Assembly (NCBI GenBank): GCA_965261695.1
Contig: OZ253474.1
Span: forward strand, 1,736,001 to 1,800,000
Reading direction: 5' to 3'
DNA length: 64,000 nucleotides
Origin: Bin5 sp965261695
GTDB taxonomy: Bacteria > Chloroflexota > Anaerolineae > Caldilineales > Caldilineaceae
A program made the position numbers and the translations under genes. The notes under the pieces were generated by a model that made no database searches, had not been told where the DNA came from, and worked only from the letters and a program-made list of their open reading frames with translations. Shown here piece after piece: positions 24,914-34,421 of the stretch; position 1 is the stretch's first letter, and every line of letters begins with the position of its first letter.

Positions 24914-26269
24914 ATGGCTAACGAGGTGAACCGCAGAGAGTTCCTGGTGCGCACGGCCGCGGTTGCGGGAGCGACGACGGGCGCGGCGCTGCTGCAAGCC
25001 TGTGCACCGGTTACGGCGCCTGCTGCCGAGGAAGGTGCGGGACCGCAGATGGCAGAGCCCGTCAAATTGACGCTATGGCAGGGCAGCTGGCTGTGGGATG
25101 AATACTTCCCCACCATCGGCACCAAAATGGAGGCGGCGGGCATTTCGCCCAAGGTCGAGGTCGACAACCCACCGATCGGGTGGGACGAACTCTATGCGAA
25201 GTACTGGCTGGCGGGCGAGGCCGGCGTCTTTCCCGACCTGATCTGGGCGGCGCCGGACATGATGGTGCGTTCGCTCAACAATGATGCCTGGCTCCCGATC
25301 CCCGAAGAGGCGATCTCCTACGACTGGATCAAAGAGAGTTTCATTCAGGAATCGATCGACCAGTTGCTGGTTGACGGCAGCTATTACCTCATTTGTTGGG
25401 AGATGGCCACAATGGCCCTGCAGGTGAACAGGTCGATCCTGGCAGAGGCCGGCTTCGACAGTGAACCAACCAGCTTTGATGAGTTCCTGGAAATGGCGAA
25501 GGCGTCTGTGAACAAAGATGGAGACAAGGTGTTGCGCTCCGGCTTCGGTATCCACGGCGTCAAGGACATCTACAGGGACATTTTGCAGAGCATGGGTGGC
25601 GAGCATCTCACCGACCTCTTCGGCACCGAGATTCCGTTCAACAATGAGTTGGGCTGGGAAGCGTGGGAGCTATTGGCGGATTTCGAGCGGAAGCATGATG
25701 TGCTCCACTTCAAATTCGGCAAGGGCCTGGGTTGGACGGGCCAGACCTACGTACAGGGTTTCTCGGCGTTTGGCTGGACTTCGGCGGCCGTGAACAATGA
25801 GTTGGAAGCCAACGTGCAGGATGTGGAGACGGGAACGATCAGCGCCCGCAACTGCATGCCGCAGATCGGCCCGGACGGCTACAGGCTCGGCATCGCGCCC
25901 AACTGGGGCATGGTCGTGACTTCGGCCACCGCTGAAGAGAAACGCGACGCGGCCTGGCAGGTGTACAAGTACGGCCTCACGAAAGAGAACCTGCTGGACT
26001 ACATCTCCTACACCAACACGCCGCCCACGCACGTAGAGATTGCGGCGATGGGCGCGGATGCTTTCGAGGGGGACAGAGCCGCGCAGTACGCGGTCGAACT
26101 GGCCGACGCCATCTGCTGCGGCAAGGTCTTCGCGCTGCCGCCGGATATCCCGCTTTGGGATTCTGTGCATGAGACGATTTACGAGAAGATTGTTTTCGAC
26201 GGCATGTCTGCGCAGGACGCGATGGCGTCGGAGATGTCAACCCTGGAAAAGGCGCTGCAAGTGAGTTGA
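24914..26269 (+). CDS. Sugar ABC transporter substrate-binding lipoprotein, second cassette
   Basis: 451 residues. A twin-arginine motif (NRREFLVRT) and lipobox (LLQAC) mark it as a Tat-exported lipoprotein. The body is a family 1 solute-binding fold (AGVFPDLIWAAPDMM; the ligand-domain hinge around KRDAAWQVYKYGL). It delivers a saccharide to the two permeases downstream. GGGAGGAGGAGATC precedes the ATG. A 10-bp hairpin lies after its stop codon. Confidence 0.92.
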   Translation: MANEVNRREFLVRTAAVAGATTGAALLQACAPVTAPAAEEGAGPQMAEPVKLTLWQGSWLWDEYFPTIGTKMEAAGISPKVEVDNPPIGWDELYAKYWLAGEAGVFPDLIWAAPDMMVRSLNNDAWLPIPEEAISYDWIKESFIQESIDQLLVDGSYYLICWEMATMALQVNRSILAEAGFDSEPTSFDEFLEMAKASVNKDGDKVLRSGFGIHGVKDIYRDILQSMGGEHLTDLFGTEIPFNNELGWEAWELLADFERKHDVLHFKFGKGLGWTGQTYVQGFSAFGWTSAAVNNELEANVQDVETGTISARNCMPQIGPDGYRLGIAPNWGMVVTSATAEEKRDAAWQVYKYGLTKENLLDYISYTNTPPTHVEIAAMGADAFEGDRAAQYAVELADAICCGKVFALPPDIPLWDSVHETIYEKIVFDGMSAQDAMASEMSTLEKALQVS

Positions 26270-26298
26270 CGGCTTTGACCAGGCGACTACGAGAAGCC

Positions 26299-26332
26299 AG
26301 GGGAGAGGGGTAATTCATGTCTCCTCTCCCCT
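26299..26332 (+). terminator. Hairpin between binding protein and permease genes, second cassette
   Basis: AGGGGAGAGG (26299-26308) pairs perfectly with CCTCTCCCCT (26323-26332), 14-nt loop, followed by ATTGATTT. Same position in the operon as the hairpins at 12.7, 34.4 and 40.1 kb. Confidence 0.7.
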
Positions 26333-26410
26333 ATTGATTTGGATTCCGGCGCGTGGCCGGAAAACTGAAAGCGACGGCCAGATTTTCTCCTCGGTTGGCG
26401 CTGGAGAGGT

Positions 26411-27343
26411 ATGTCTTCGATGTCGGGCGCTGGCAAACTCAGGCTCAGCGAAGCTTATTCCTCACTCCCACTGCGCACGCAGCAGGTCCTCACGGCCTAT
26501 CTGTTTGTCCTGCCGGCCATTGTCTTTTTCCTGATTTTCCTCGTCTATCCGCTGGTGCGCGGCCTGACGATGAGTTTGCAGGATTACCAGATCGCCGCGC
26601 CGGAAAAGCCCTTTGTCGGCCTGGAAAACTACCGCAAGCTGTTTGACGATGCCGACTTTTCGGCCTCTATCCTGGCTACGTTCAAGTTCACGGCGATGTT
26701 CGTTCCGGCGGTGATCGCTGTTGCATTGGCGCTGGCGGTGATGCTCAACATGATCGGCCGCGGCGCTGCCCTCTATCGCGCCATCTACTTCGCGCCGGTG
26801 ATGACCGCCGGCGTGGCCGTGGCGGTCATCTGGCGCTACGTCATGCACCCCAGCCTGGGCAGCGCCAACCTTGTGCTGGAGAGCCTGGGGTTGCCGCCGC
26901 AGGAGTGGTTCGTCAATGCCGCCACCGCGATGCCCAGCCTGGTGATCGTGTCGGTCTGGCAGTCGATGGGGTTGCAGACGATCCTCTTCCTGGCGGGCCT
27001 GCAAGGCATTCCGCAACACTTTTACGATGCCGCCAAGATCGACGGCGCAGGGCAGTGGCAGAGTTTCCGTCATATCACGGTGCCGCTGCTTCAACACACA
27101 ACGCTTTTTGTCACCATCACCACCATCATCGGCTCGTTTCAGGTCTTTACGCTGGCATTTCTGTTTGGGCGCGATGGCGGACCCGGCAAGAGCATTCTCG
27201 TCATGGTTCTCTACATTCAGCATACGATCATGGGTCGCGGCAACGCGGGTTACGCCGCGGCCATGGCGTTTGTTCTCTTTGCCATCATCATGCTCTTCAC
27301 ACTGGCGCAGCTGGCTCTTTTGCGCGCGCGCTGGGAGTACTGA
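26411..27343 (+). CDS. Sugar ABC transporter permease (MalF type), second cassette
   Basis: 310 residues, six membrane segments, EAA loop IPQHFYDAAKIDGAGQWQSF. The cytoplasmic N-terminus is followed by the first helix AYLFVLPAIVFFLIFLVYPL. It pairs with the next permease, which starts 2 nt after its stop. ATGs at 26411 and 26420 are both possible starts; the ribosome site GGAGAGG just upstream fits the first. Confidence 0.92.
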   Translation: MSSMSGAGKLRLSEAYSSLPLRTQQVLTAYLFVLPAIVFFLIFLVYPLVRGLTMSLQDYQIAAPEKPFVGLENYRKLFDDADFSASILATFKFTAMFVPAVIAVALALAVMLNMIGRGAALYRAIYFAPVMTAGVAVAVIWRYVMHPSLGSANLVLESLGLPPQEWFVNAATAMPSLVIVSVWQSMGLQTILFLAGLQGIPQHFYDAAKIDGAGQWQSFRHITVPLLQHTTLFVTITTIIGSFQVFTLAFLFGRDGGPGKSILVMVLYIQHTIMGRGNAGYAAAMAFVLFAIIMLFTLAQLALLRARWEY

Positions 27344-27344
27344 G

Positions 27345-28235
27345 ATGAAGGAACCGGTCGTGATCTCCCACGCCTGGCTGCGCGGCGGCAGGGCTGTTCA
27401 ATTGCTCTCTTACCTGTTGCTGACGCTGGCCGCCGGCTGGGTGGTCTTCCCTTTCCTGTGGGGCTTGTTGGGCGCGTTCAAACCGGGGCACCAGATTCTG
27501 CGCATCCCGCCGACGCTTCTCGCCGACGAGTGGACGCTGCAGAACTTTCGCGCCCTGACCAAAGTCTTCCCCATCGCCCGCATTTATGCCAACAGCCTGT
27601 TTGTATCCACTGCGGCCACAGGTGCGCAGATCATCACGAGCGCCACGACCGGATACGCGCTGGCCCGATTCGACTTTCCGGGGCGACAGACGCTCTTTCT
27701 GCTGATTCTGTCGACGATGATGGTGCCCTTTTTCGTCGTCCTTGTGCCTCTCTTTGTGATGGTGGTCAGATGGGGTTGGCTCGATACATACCACGCCCTG
27801 ATCGTGCCCGTGCTCTTCACGCCATTCGGCATCTTTCTGTTGCGCCAGTTCTCCATGACGATACCGAACGAACTGCTGGACGCCGCGCGCATCGACGGCG
27901 CGAATGAACTGCGCATCTTCGTGCAGATCGCGATGCCGATTCTCACTCCGGCGATGGGAGCGCTGGGAATTTTCGCCTTCACCGGTGTCTGGGGCGATTT
28001 TCTGTGGCCCCTTTTCGTGATCAACACCGGAGACCTGCGCACTCTGCCCGTCGCGCTCAGTACCCTTGTCACGATCAACCCGAGAGGAATGGGCGCAGCC
28101 GGGGCGGGAACGCATCAACTCGGTATCCTGATGGCCGGTGACCTGATTGTGGTGACGCCGGTCCTGGTCGTCTTTTTCATTTTTCAGCGCTACATCACTC
28201 GGGGTGTGGCGCTCACGGGTATGGGCGGACATTAG
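27345..28235 (+). CDS. Sugar ABC transporter permease (MalG type), second cassette
   Basis: 296 residues with six membrane segments and EAA loop IPNELLDAARIDGANELRIF. The ATG at 27345 comes right after the stop of the preceding gene (TGAG-ATG), fixing the start. It completes the importer with the MalF-type partner; no ATPase is encoded beside it. The gene ends 8 bp before a long heptamer array. Confidence 0.92.
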   Translation: MKEPVVISHAWLRGGRAVQLLSYLLLTLAAGWVVFPFLWGLLGAFKPGHQILRIPPTLLADEWTLQNFRALTKVFPIARIYANSLFVSTAATGAQIITSATTGYALARFDFPGRQTLFLLILSTMMVPFFVVLVPLFVMVVRWGWLDTYHALIVPVLFTPFGIFLLRQFSMTIPNELLDAARIDGANELRIFVQIAMPILTPAMGALGIFAFTGVWGDFLWPLFVINTGDLRTLPVALSTLVTINPRGMGAAGAGTHQLGILMAGDLIVVTPVLVVFFIFQRYITRGVALTGMGGH

Positions 28236-28564
28236 GGAAGTAGTCAGTGGTCAGTGGTCAGTGGTCAGTGGTCAGTGGTCAGTGGTCAGTGGTCAGTGGT
28301 CAGTGGTCAGTGGTCAGTGGTCAGTGGTCAGTGGTCAGTGGTCAGTGGTCAGTGGTCAGTTGCACGTCAGGGCCGAGCGCACTCAGCAAGAATCTCTAAG
28401 TGGCTGCGAAAGTACGTTGACGTTGACAACGCGCCTTATTGTGAATTGCGTATTACTTATTGCGTGGAAAAAGGCGAGACGACCACGGTTCGATTGCGCA
28501 ATGCGTGCCAGGCGTTTCGGTTTCAAAAGGGATTCACATAAGTAGCTTGTGGGGAGACGATGAA
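28236..28564. other. Intergenic region (329 bp) dominated by a heptamer array
   Basis: Contains a 117-bp TCAGTGG array and then about 200 bp without a recognisable gene or strong promoter (a TTGACA at 28423 has no -10 at 16-18 bp). Confidence 0.7.
28244..28360. repeat. Perfect heptanucleotide tandem array, (TCAGTGG)16 plus TCAGT
   Basis: Sixteen identical 7-nt units and a partial seventeenth cover 117 bp without a mismatch. It is the longest and purest member of the heptamer family in this window. Perfect copies imply recent slippage expansion. Confidence 0.95.
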
Positions 28565-29506
28565 ATGTTCGATACGGTTGGCCTGGGATGCGCCTGTGTC
28601 GACTTTCTGGGCGTTGTCCCCTACATGCCGGGGCTGGATGAGGAGATTCAGATGCTTGCCGCCAGCCGACAGGGCGGCGGGGAAGTCGCCACCGCGCTCG
28701 TTGCCCTGGCCCGGCTGGGTTCGACAGCCGCCTACATTGGCCAGGTCGGCGACGACCCCTCGGGCGACCTGATTGCGGCGGAGTTTGAACAGTATGGGGT
28801 CGACACGAGCCATCTGATTGTGGAGAGGGGAGCCACCTCGCAGACAAGCATTGTGTTGGTTGACGACCAGTCGGGCAAGCGCACGATTCTGGGCGTGCCC
28901 TTTAGCGCCGCCGAGATCGCGCCGGCACAGATCAGGCCCGGCTTTGTCGAACAGGCCCGATACCTGTTGTTGGACGGGACGGCGCGCGATGCCAGCCTGG
29001 AGGCGGCGAGAAGGGCGCGCGGCGCCGGCGTTCCGGTGGTGCTCGATGCCGATGTACAGGCGCTTGACTCCGAAATAGAGAGGCTTCTGGAACTGACGGA
29101 TATTCTGATCCCCTCGAAGAGCTTTTCGCAACGCTTTAGCAGGACGAAAGATGCGGAGAAGGCTATCAAGACGTTGCGCGCTTACGGCGCCTCGATCATT
29201 CTGATCACGCTGGGTGAAGAGGGATGCGTCTGCGCTGCGGACGGCCATACTTTTCACACGCCGATTTTCGAGGTGGATGTGGTCGATACGACGGGGGCCG
29301 GCGATGTATTTCACGGCGCATTCATTCACGGCCTGCTGCAGGACTGGCAACTGGCGCAGACGGTCGAATTCGCTGCGGCCGCGGCCGCCATCAAGTGCGC
29401 CAAGCTGGGGGGGCGGGCCGGCATTCCCACCGCCGAGGAGACGGCCGCGTTTCTGGCCAATCGAGAGACACGATTTGATTACCGCCGGCTGGCGGCTGGT
29501 GGCTAG
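28565..29506 (+). CDS. PfkB-family carbohydrate kinase
   Basis: 313 residues of the ribokinase/fructokinase superfamily. The N-terminal signature is in RQGGGEVATALVALARLG and the C-terminal signature in DTTGAGDVFHGAFIHGLL, with the catalytic Asp in GAGD. It phosphorylates a sugar or nucleoside in the cytosol. A fructokinase role would suit the GH32-like enzyme two genes downstream, but specificity cannot be read. The ATG at 28565 is chosen because the fold starts there (FDTVGLGCACVDFLG). The stop TAG lies in a heptamer-like sequence. Confidence 0.88.
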   Translation: MFDTVGLGCACVDFLGVVPYMPGLDEEIQMLAASRQGGGEVATALVALARLGSTAAYIGQVGDDPSGDLIAAEFEQYGVDTSHLIVERGATSQTSIVLVDDQSGKRTILGVPFSAAEIAPAQIRPGFVEQARYLLLDGTARDASLEAARRARGAGVPVVLDADVQALDSEIERLLELTDILIPSKSFSQRFSRTKDAEKAIKTLRAYGASIILITLGEEGCVCAADGHTFHTPIFEVDVVDTTGAGDVFHGAFIHGLLQDWQLAQTVEFAAAAAAIKCAKLGGRAGIPTAEETAAFLANRETRFDYRRLAAGG

Positions 29507-29601
29507 TGCAGGGCATTGAACACTGACAACATTCAATGCGGCCCTACTCGAAAGGGGCGCCGCGCCGATTTTGCGTTTCTGAGTGGAAAGGTGTTATCGC
29601 C

Positions 29602-30480
29602 ATGTTTACACCAGCCCAGGCGCAGGAAAAACGAACACAACTGATTGAAGATGGCTACTGCGTCATTGAAGACATATTGGACCAGGAATTCCTGGCTGAA
29701 ATCAGGCGGGTTTCGGCGCGCATGCGCGAGGAGGAGACACGACGCCCGAGCGCTGTGAAATATCACGGGACGCTGATCGAACCGGCCTACCGCGACCCGG
29801 TCTACGCCCGCCTGATCGCCTGGCAGCCAAGTCTCGAACTCCTGTCGGCAATGGGTTACAGGGATATCCGCTGGGAGGGCTCCATGTATCTCATCAGCAA
29901 GTTGCCCTTTGGCCCACCATTGTATTGGCACCAGGACTGGGTATGGTGGGAGCATCACGTCAGCAGCGCGGCGCGCCCGATGCAGGTGTTTCTTTCCTAC
30001 TACCTGGCTGACACGACTGTCAGGAATGGCTGTTTGCGCGTCATCCCGGGGTCTCATCTGCGCCGCTTCGATCTGCATGACAAGCTGCTGATCGGCCCCG
30101 GCCACGTCGATTGGACAAAAGAGGAGAAGGCCGAGGGGGTCAATGAGACAATGCTGTTAGACCATCCCGCCGCCGTGGATGTGCCGGCAAAAAGCGGTTC
30201 GCTGGTGATAGCCGATGCCAGGCTGCTGCATAGCACCCATGCCAATCAGACCCGCCACCATCGCCCCCTGGTGCTTGTGTGGTATTTTCTCGATTTTGAG
30301 CGATTTCCAGCGGAAATCAAAGAGGCCTGCAAAGTCGAACACATATTTCGCCCTCCCAACTGGTGGGCGGGGGATGCGGGCGATCCGGTCAAACCCCTGG
30401 TTGTCCAGGGTAAGAGGACGGGAGCAGCTATCTCCGGCAGCCGTGTACCGGGCGTCCATCTGCGCAGATCAAGGGAGTAA
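29602..30480 (+). CDS. Phytanoyl-CoA dioxygenase (PhyH) family protein
   Basis: 292 residues. The iron-binding HxD lies in YWHQDWVWWEHH, the distal His is likely in LLHSTHANQTRHHR, and GSHLRRF is the usual turn before the distal half. The family uses Fe(II) and 2-oxoglutarate to hydroxylate small molecules. It sits between a PfkB kinase and a GH32-like enzyme with only 6 bp to the latter, so it is probably co-expressed with sugar use. Substrate unknown. Confidence 0.85.
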   Translation: MFTPAQAQEKRTQLIEDGYCVIEDILDQEFLAEIRRVSARMREEETRRPSAVKYHGTLIEPAYRDPVYARLIAWQPSLELLSAMGYRDIRWEGSMYLISKLPFGPPLYWHQDWVWWEHHVSSAARPMQVFLSYYLADTTVRNGCLRVIPGSHLRRFDLHDKLLIGPGHVDWTKEEKAEGVNETMLLDHPAAVDVPAKSGSLVIADARLLHSTHANQTRHHRPLVLVWYFLDFERFPAEIKEACKVEHIFRPPNWWAGDAGDPVKPLVVQGKRTGAAISGSRVPGVHLRRSRE

Positions 30481-30486
30481 GAAGAG

Positions 30487-32202
30487 ATGAATGGGAAGCG
30501 TGTTGCAGGCGAGACAGGCCCAGAGGAAGCCTCGCCGCCAGACAATGTAATCGACTTTCATGGCGCGCCGTTCGTTGCCCCCGCCGGCGCGCTGACCGGT
30601 CTGGCGCTGCGGGTCGCGCGCCTGGCCAAGGACGCGCACCGCCCCCGCTACCATTTCCAGCCCAGAGCCGGCGAGTTCTTCCAGGACACGATTCCCTTCT
30701 TCTGGAAAGGTGTCTATCATGTCTTTTTCCAGTATGCGCCCGATGAATGGGCGGGGGACAAGTGCGTGTGGGGACATGTCAGAAGCACCGACCTGGTCCA
30801 TTGGGAGGAGCTGCCGGTAGCGATTACCAACGGGCCGGAACAATATGACCGGGCATTGTGCGCCAGCGGCTGCGTGCTGAGCCATGCGGGCAAAGTCCAT
30901 ATCTTCTACGGCGGCGTTGACGGCGAGACCCGTGAAGAGACCCACTGTCTGGCCACCGCCCTGGATGACGACCTGATCCACTGGCAGAAGGACGCGGCCA
31001 ATCCGATCATGCGCCGGGGCGATCTGCTGCCGTCCGATATCTACCATCTGCACGGGCGCTGGTCCGACCCTGACATCTGGAAGGAAGGGGACACCTGGTA
31101 TATGCTCCTGGCCGCCTCGCTGGCTGACCAGAAAACAGCCGCGATCCCCCTTTACGCCAGCAGTGACCTGCGTCATTGGTCCTACGTGAGCTGCTTCTAT
31201 CAGGCTGGTGCAGCGCCGATGCGGGCGATGGAATACCCCCACTTTTTTGCGTTGGATGGCCGCCACGTCCTCTTCCATCATCCGTGGGGGATGTTTACCA
31301 CATTTGTCGAAGTCGGTGAACACAAAGATGGCCACTTTGTATCACAGCGCCGCACGCATTACGACTCTGCGCGCGCCTGCGCCACCAAAACGCTGCTGGA
31401 TGACCAGGGACGCCGCATCGGCTGGAGTTGGGTTCTGGAGGACCGGCCGGCCGGGGCCGACTCGCAGCCACTTGACTCGCCCACGCGGCGGGCCGGCTGG
31501 AGCGGCCTGATGTCGCTGCCGCGCCAGTTGCACGTCGCCCCGGACGGCGCCCTGCTGATGGAGCCGCCGGCTGAACTGGAAGCGCTGCGCGGGCGCCACA
31601 GGGTTTTGCCCGCCTTTTCACTGGGCCCGGAAGATGGAGCGGCAGCCCCCGGCCCAGTCAATAGCCAGCTGCTCCTGGACGGCGTGCGGGGGGACTGCCT
31701 GGAGATCATCGCCAGATTCCGGCCACAGAGCGCGCGGGAGTTCGGCCTGCTGGTGCGTTGCGCGCCGGACCTCACCGAAGCGGCCCGCATCGGCATCGAC
31801 CTGGAAAGCGGCAAACTGAGTTTCGACAACACCCACAGCAGTCTGGATAGCGAGGTGTTCAGGACGGTGCGCAGGGTCGACCTGCCGCCGGCCGAGGACG
31901 GGCTGGTGACAGTGCGCGCGTTCGTCGATCGTTCGGTCGTGGAGGTCTTTGCCAACCGCAATCGCGCCTGCATCACGGGCCGCGCCTATCCCAAGCGGCC
32001 GGACAGCCTGCATGTCGGGGTCTATTGCAGCGGCGGGAGCGTGCGCTGCGAGGGGATCGACATCTGGCAGATGAACTCAATCTATCGGGAAGCGCCATCC
32101 GCTGAAACCGAGAGCAAGCAGAACGACGCTGCCGCCGAAGGATACGAGTTCCGGACGATCACCGACGAAGAGCGGGAGATGCTCGGATGGCCCAAGAGTT
32201 GA
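30487..32202 (+). CDS. Divergent GH32-like glycoside hydrolase (beta-fructosidase fold)
   Basis: 571 residues. A five-bladed propeller domain is signalled by WKGVYHVFFQYAPDEW, WGHVRSTDLVHWEE and WSDPDIWKEGDTWYMLLAAS, followed by a C-terminal beta-sandwich ending in DRSVVEVFANRNRACITG. All are GH32 landmarks. The nucleophile motif NDPNG is replaced by QDTIP (Asp kept), the stabiliser RDP by SDP, and the acid/base EC by EY (Glu kept). It would cleave beta-fructosides or a related sugar; the altered motifs make levanase or invertase specificity uncertain. No signal peptide, so intracellular. Confidence 0.83.
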   Translation: MNGKRVAGETGPEEASPPDNVIDFHGAPFVAPAGALTGLALRVARLAKDAHRPRYHFQPRAGEFFQDTIPFFWKGVYHVFFQYAPDEWAGDKCVWGHVRSTDLVHWEELPVAITNGPEQYDRALCASGCVLSHAGKVHIFYGGVDGETREETHCLATALDDDLIHWQKDAANPIMRRGDLLPSDIYHLHGRWSDPDIWKEGDTWYMLLAASLADQKTAAIPLYASSDLRHWSYVSCFYQAGAAPMRAMEYPHFFALDGRHVLFHHPWGMFTTFVEVGEHKDGHFVSQRRTHYDSARACATKTLLDDQGRRIGWSWVLEDRPAGADSQPLDSPTRRAGWSGLMSLPRQLHVAPDGALLMEPPAELEALRGRHRVLPAFSLGPEDGAAAPGPVNSQLLLDGVRGDCLEIIARFRPQSAREFGLLVRCAPDLTEAARIGIDLESGKLSFDNTHSSLDSEVFRTVRRVDLPPAEDGLVTVRAFVDRSVVEVFANRNRACITGRAYPKRPDSLHVGVYCSGGSVRCEGIDIWQMNSIYREAPSAETESKQNDAAAEGYEFRTITDEEREMLGWPKS

Positions 32203-32510
32203 GGCTATCTCGGCCGCGCGATCGCGCTGCTCCCGAGCAGAGGCGCACCCGACAATCGCGGTCAATTTTTCGCGTTTGGTCGATTGCCCTTAATCGACTA
32301 TAATGGAAGGGGATGGTTATCAGTATGGGATCTGGTGCCCTTCCTGAATTCCCAGTTTGGTCGGCGCCAAAGGCCCACTGATGTCGCCGGCGCCAACCAA
32401 ATTCACTCATTTCCCTCAAAACCAAATATTTCATCGACAGTGTCGCTATGTCAGCGAATCCAACGCGTATTGAAAACCCATTTCATACAACCCAAAAGGA
32501 GAAACAGGAA
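32203..32510. other. Intergenic region (308 bp) with a promoter
   Basis: Separates the GH32-like gene from the OppA-type operon. Apart from the promoter at 32276-32304, which leaves a leader of about 200 nt, no gene, repeat or terminator hairpin was recognised. Confidence 0.65.
32276..32304 (+). promoter_or_regulatory. Sigma70-type promoter of the oligopeptide-type ABC operon
   Basis: TTGGTC (32276-32281), a 17-nt spacer and a perfect TATAAT (32299-32304). Confidence 0.65.
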
Positions 32511-34331
32511 ATGGAAAAGAGAAGGAAGTTCCGCGGGCAATTGAAGATCGCTATGCTATTGGCCGTGCTGGCTCTACTGGTGGTCGGCTGCGCCCAGGAA
32601 GCGGCGCCCGCGTCCGAATCGATGGCCGAAGATTCGGCCTCGGACACGACCAGCGAGTCAGGCGTCAAGGATGTTCCCAGAGAGCAGACACTGATCATCG
32701 GCTGGTGGGGCAGCGACGAGTTTGAAGAGTCGGAGATCTACACGCCCTTTGCCATCGGCGGCGACTACCAGCGCGGCCTCAACGTCATCTATGAAGGCAT
32801 GGCCTACTGGAACGCCTTCAGAGACGAGACGGTCATGTGGCAGGCCAAGAGCTTTGACTACAATGACGACTACACCGAGTTGACCATCTCGCTGCGGCCA
32901 GAGGTGATGTGGAGCGATGGCACGCCCTTCACCGCCCATGACGTGGTCTATACCCTCAGCCACCTGATGGAAATCGGCGGCGAGGTCCGCTTCGGCAACG
33001 AAGTTAAGCAGTACACCAAAGACGTTGTGGCAGTGGACGACCATACCGTCCTGATCAGCCTGAACTTCACGTTCCCGCGCTACCATGACCGCTTCTTCGT
33101 TTGGAAGTGGGACTCGGGCGCCTTCCCGATCATGCCCAAGCATATCTTTGAAGGCCAGGATTGGGCCACCTTCACCCACTATGACATCGAGAAGGGCTGG
33201 CCCGTCACAACCGGCCCGCTTGAGGTGGTCTACTCATCGCCGCAACAGAAGATGTTCGACCGCCGCGACAACTGGTGGGCGGTCGAGTCCGGCCTGACCG
33301 ATGCACTGAACATGGAACGCGTCATGTTCGTGGTCGGCGGAACCGATCAGACCCGTCTGATCGAACTTATGACCAGCAACCAGATCGACATCACCGAGTT
33401 GCAGGGCTCCTCGATCCGGATGGCCGTGGAACGCAATGAGAAAGTAACCGCCCACTACGGCCGCCAGGCCCCCTACGGCTATGTTGACTGGTGGGCGCAG
33501 GCGCTGTGGCTGAACAACGAGAAGCCGCCCTATGACAACGCCGACGTGCGCTGGGGGATCAGCTACCTGATCGACCGGCAGCAGATCGCGGACGTCGCCT
33601 ACGAGGGCCTGACCAGCCCCAACCCGATGCCCTACCCGCCCTATCCGGGCCTGGAACAGTACACCGAGTCGATCTCCGACCTGCTCGAACAGCACGATAC
33701 AAACGAGTACAACCTGGAGAAAGCGGCCGCGCATCTTGAAGCGGCCGGCTATAGCATGAATGACGACGGCATGTGGGCGGACGCAGATGGCAACACGATC
33801 AAGGTGCCGCTTGAGTCCTGGTTTGCCTGGAACGCGCCGGCCGAGGTCCTGGTCGAACAGCTCAAGCGCGGCGGGATCGATGCCGAATTGACGACGCCAC
33901 CCGATGCTTGGGACCGCTTCGTCTCCAAGACGCACACCGCCTTCCCCGCCGGTCACACCGGCAGCCTGAAGGAACCCTACGAAGCGCTGAATCTGTACAC
34001 CTGTGGCAAGGAAGGCGGCCCGGCCTCCAACTGGGCCTCCAACCAGTCGCTCTGGTGCAACAGCGCATTCGACGAGATCGTGTTGGCGATGTCACAGGTG
34101 CATCCGGATGATACCGAGACCATGAAGGCGCTCTTCCGCGAGGCGATGGAGATCTGGCTGCCGGAGCTGCCTTCGATTATGCTCTTCAACTGGAAGCACA
34201 ACATGGCGATGAACCAGACCTACTGGGAAAACTGGCCGACCGTTGAAAGCAAGGATGGCGAGTATGTCAACGAAGCGCCCCAGCTGCTCGGCTTCCACCT
34301 GGTCCTGCTTCATCTCGAAGCGGCCCAATAG
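32511..34331 (+). CDS. Family 5 substrate-binding lipoprotein (OppA/DppA type)
   Basis: 606 residues. A Sec signal ends in lipobox LVVGC, followed by a Ser/Ala/Glu-rich linker and a family 5 solute-binding domain (LTISLRPEVMWSDGTPFTAHD is the classic N-lobe segment; VRWGISYLIDRQQIADVAYEG marks the hinge region). Family 5 proteins bind peptides, but in this setting often oligosaccharides. It is the first gene of a five-gene operon. ATG 32511 follows AAAAGGAGAAACAGGAA. It is followed by a perfect 15-bp hairpin made of heptamer repeats. Confidence 0.92.
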   Translation: MEKRRKFRGQLKIAMLLAVLALLVVGCAQEAAPASESMAEDSASDTTSESGVKDVPREQTLIIGWWGSDEFEESEIYTPFAIGGDYQRGLNVIYEGMAYWNAFRDETVMWQAKSFDYNDDYTELTISLRPEVMWSDGTPFTAHDVVYTLSHLMEIGGEVRFGNEVKQYTKDVVAVDDHTVLISLNFTFPRYHDRFFVWKWDSGAFPIMPKHIFEGQDWATFTHYDIEKGWPVTTGPLEVVYSSPQQKMFDRRDNWWAVESGLTDALNMERVMFVVGGTDQTRLIELMTSNQIDITELQGSSIRMAVERNEKVTAHYGRQAPYGYVDWWAQALWLNNEKPPYDNADVRWGISYLIDRQQIADVAYEGLTSPNPMPYPPYPGLEQYTESISDLLEQHDTNEYNLEKAAAHLEAAGYSMNDDGMWADADGNTIKVPLESWFAWNAPAEVLVEQLKRGGIDAELTTPPDAWDRFVSKTHTAFPAGHTGSLKEPYEALNLYTCGKEGGPASNWASNQSLWCNSAFDEIVLAMSQVHPDDTETMKALFREAMEIWLPELPSIMLFNWKHNMAMNQTYWENWPTVESKDGEYVNEAPQLLGFHLVLLHLEAAQ

Positions 34332-34357
34332 TAGATAGAAGATAGAAGATAGAAGAT

Positions 34358-34390
34358 AGTGGCTAGTGGATTGCAAATCCACTAGCCACT
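34358..34390 (+). terminator. Perfect 15-bp hairpin built from heptamer repeats, between OppA- and OppB-type genes
   Basis: AGTGGCTAGTGGATT (34358-34372) pairs with AATCCACTAGCCACT (34376-34390) around GCA. Three TAGAAGA heptamers precede it directly after the binding-protein stop. There is no U-run, so it probably stabilises the upstream mRNA or attenuates rather than fully terminates. Confidence 0.75.
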
Positions 34391-34421
34391 GATCACTGTT
34401 CACGAGCCACTGGGGTTTCAG

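Noticed and set aside
28244..28360. Possible CRISPR array
   Set aside because: The unit is 7 nt with no spacers and no cas genes are nearby; it is a simple heptamer tandem repeat.
28423..28456. Promoter starting with TTGACA at 28423
   Set aside because: The nearest -10-like sequence (TATTAC) is 22 bp away, too far for a sigma70 promoter.
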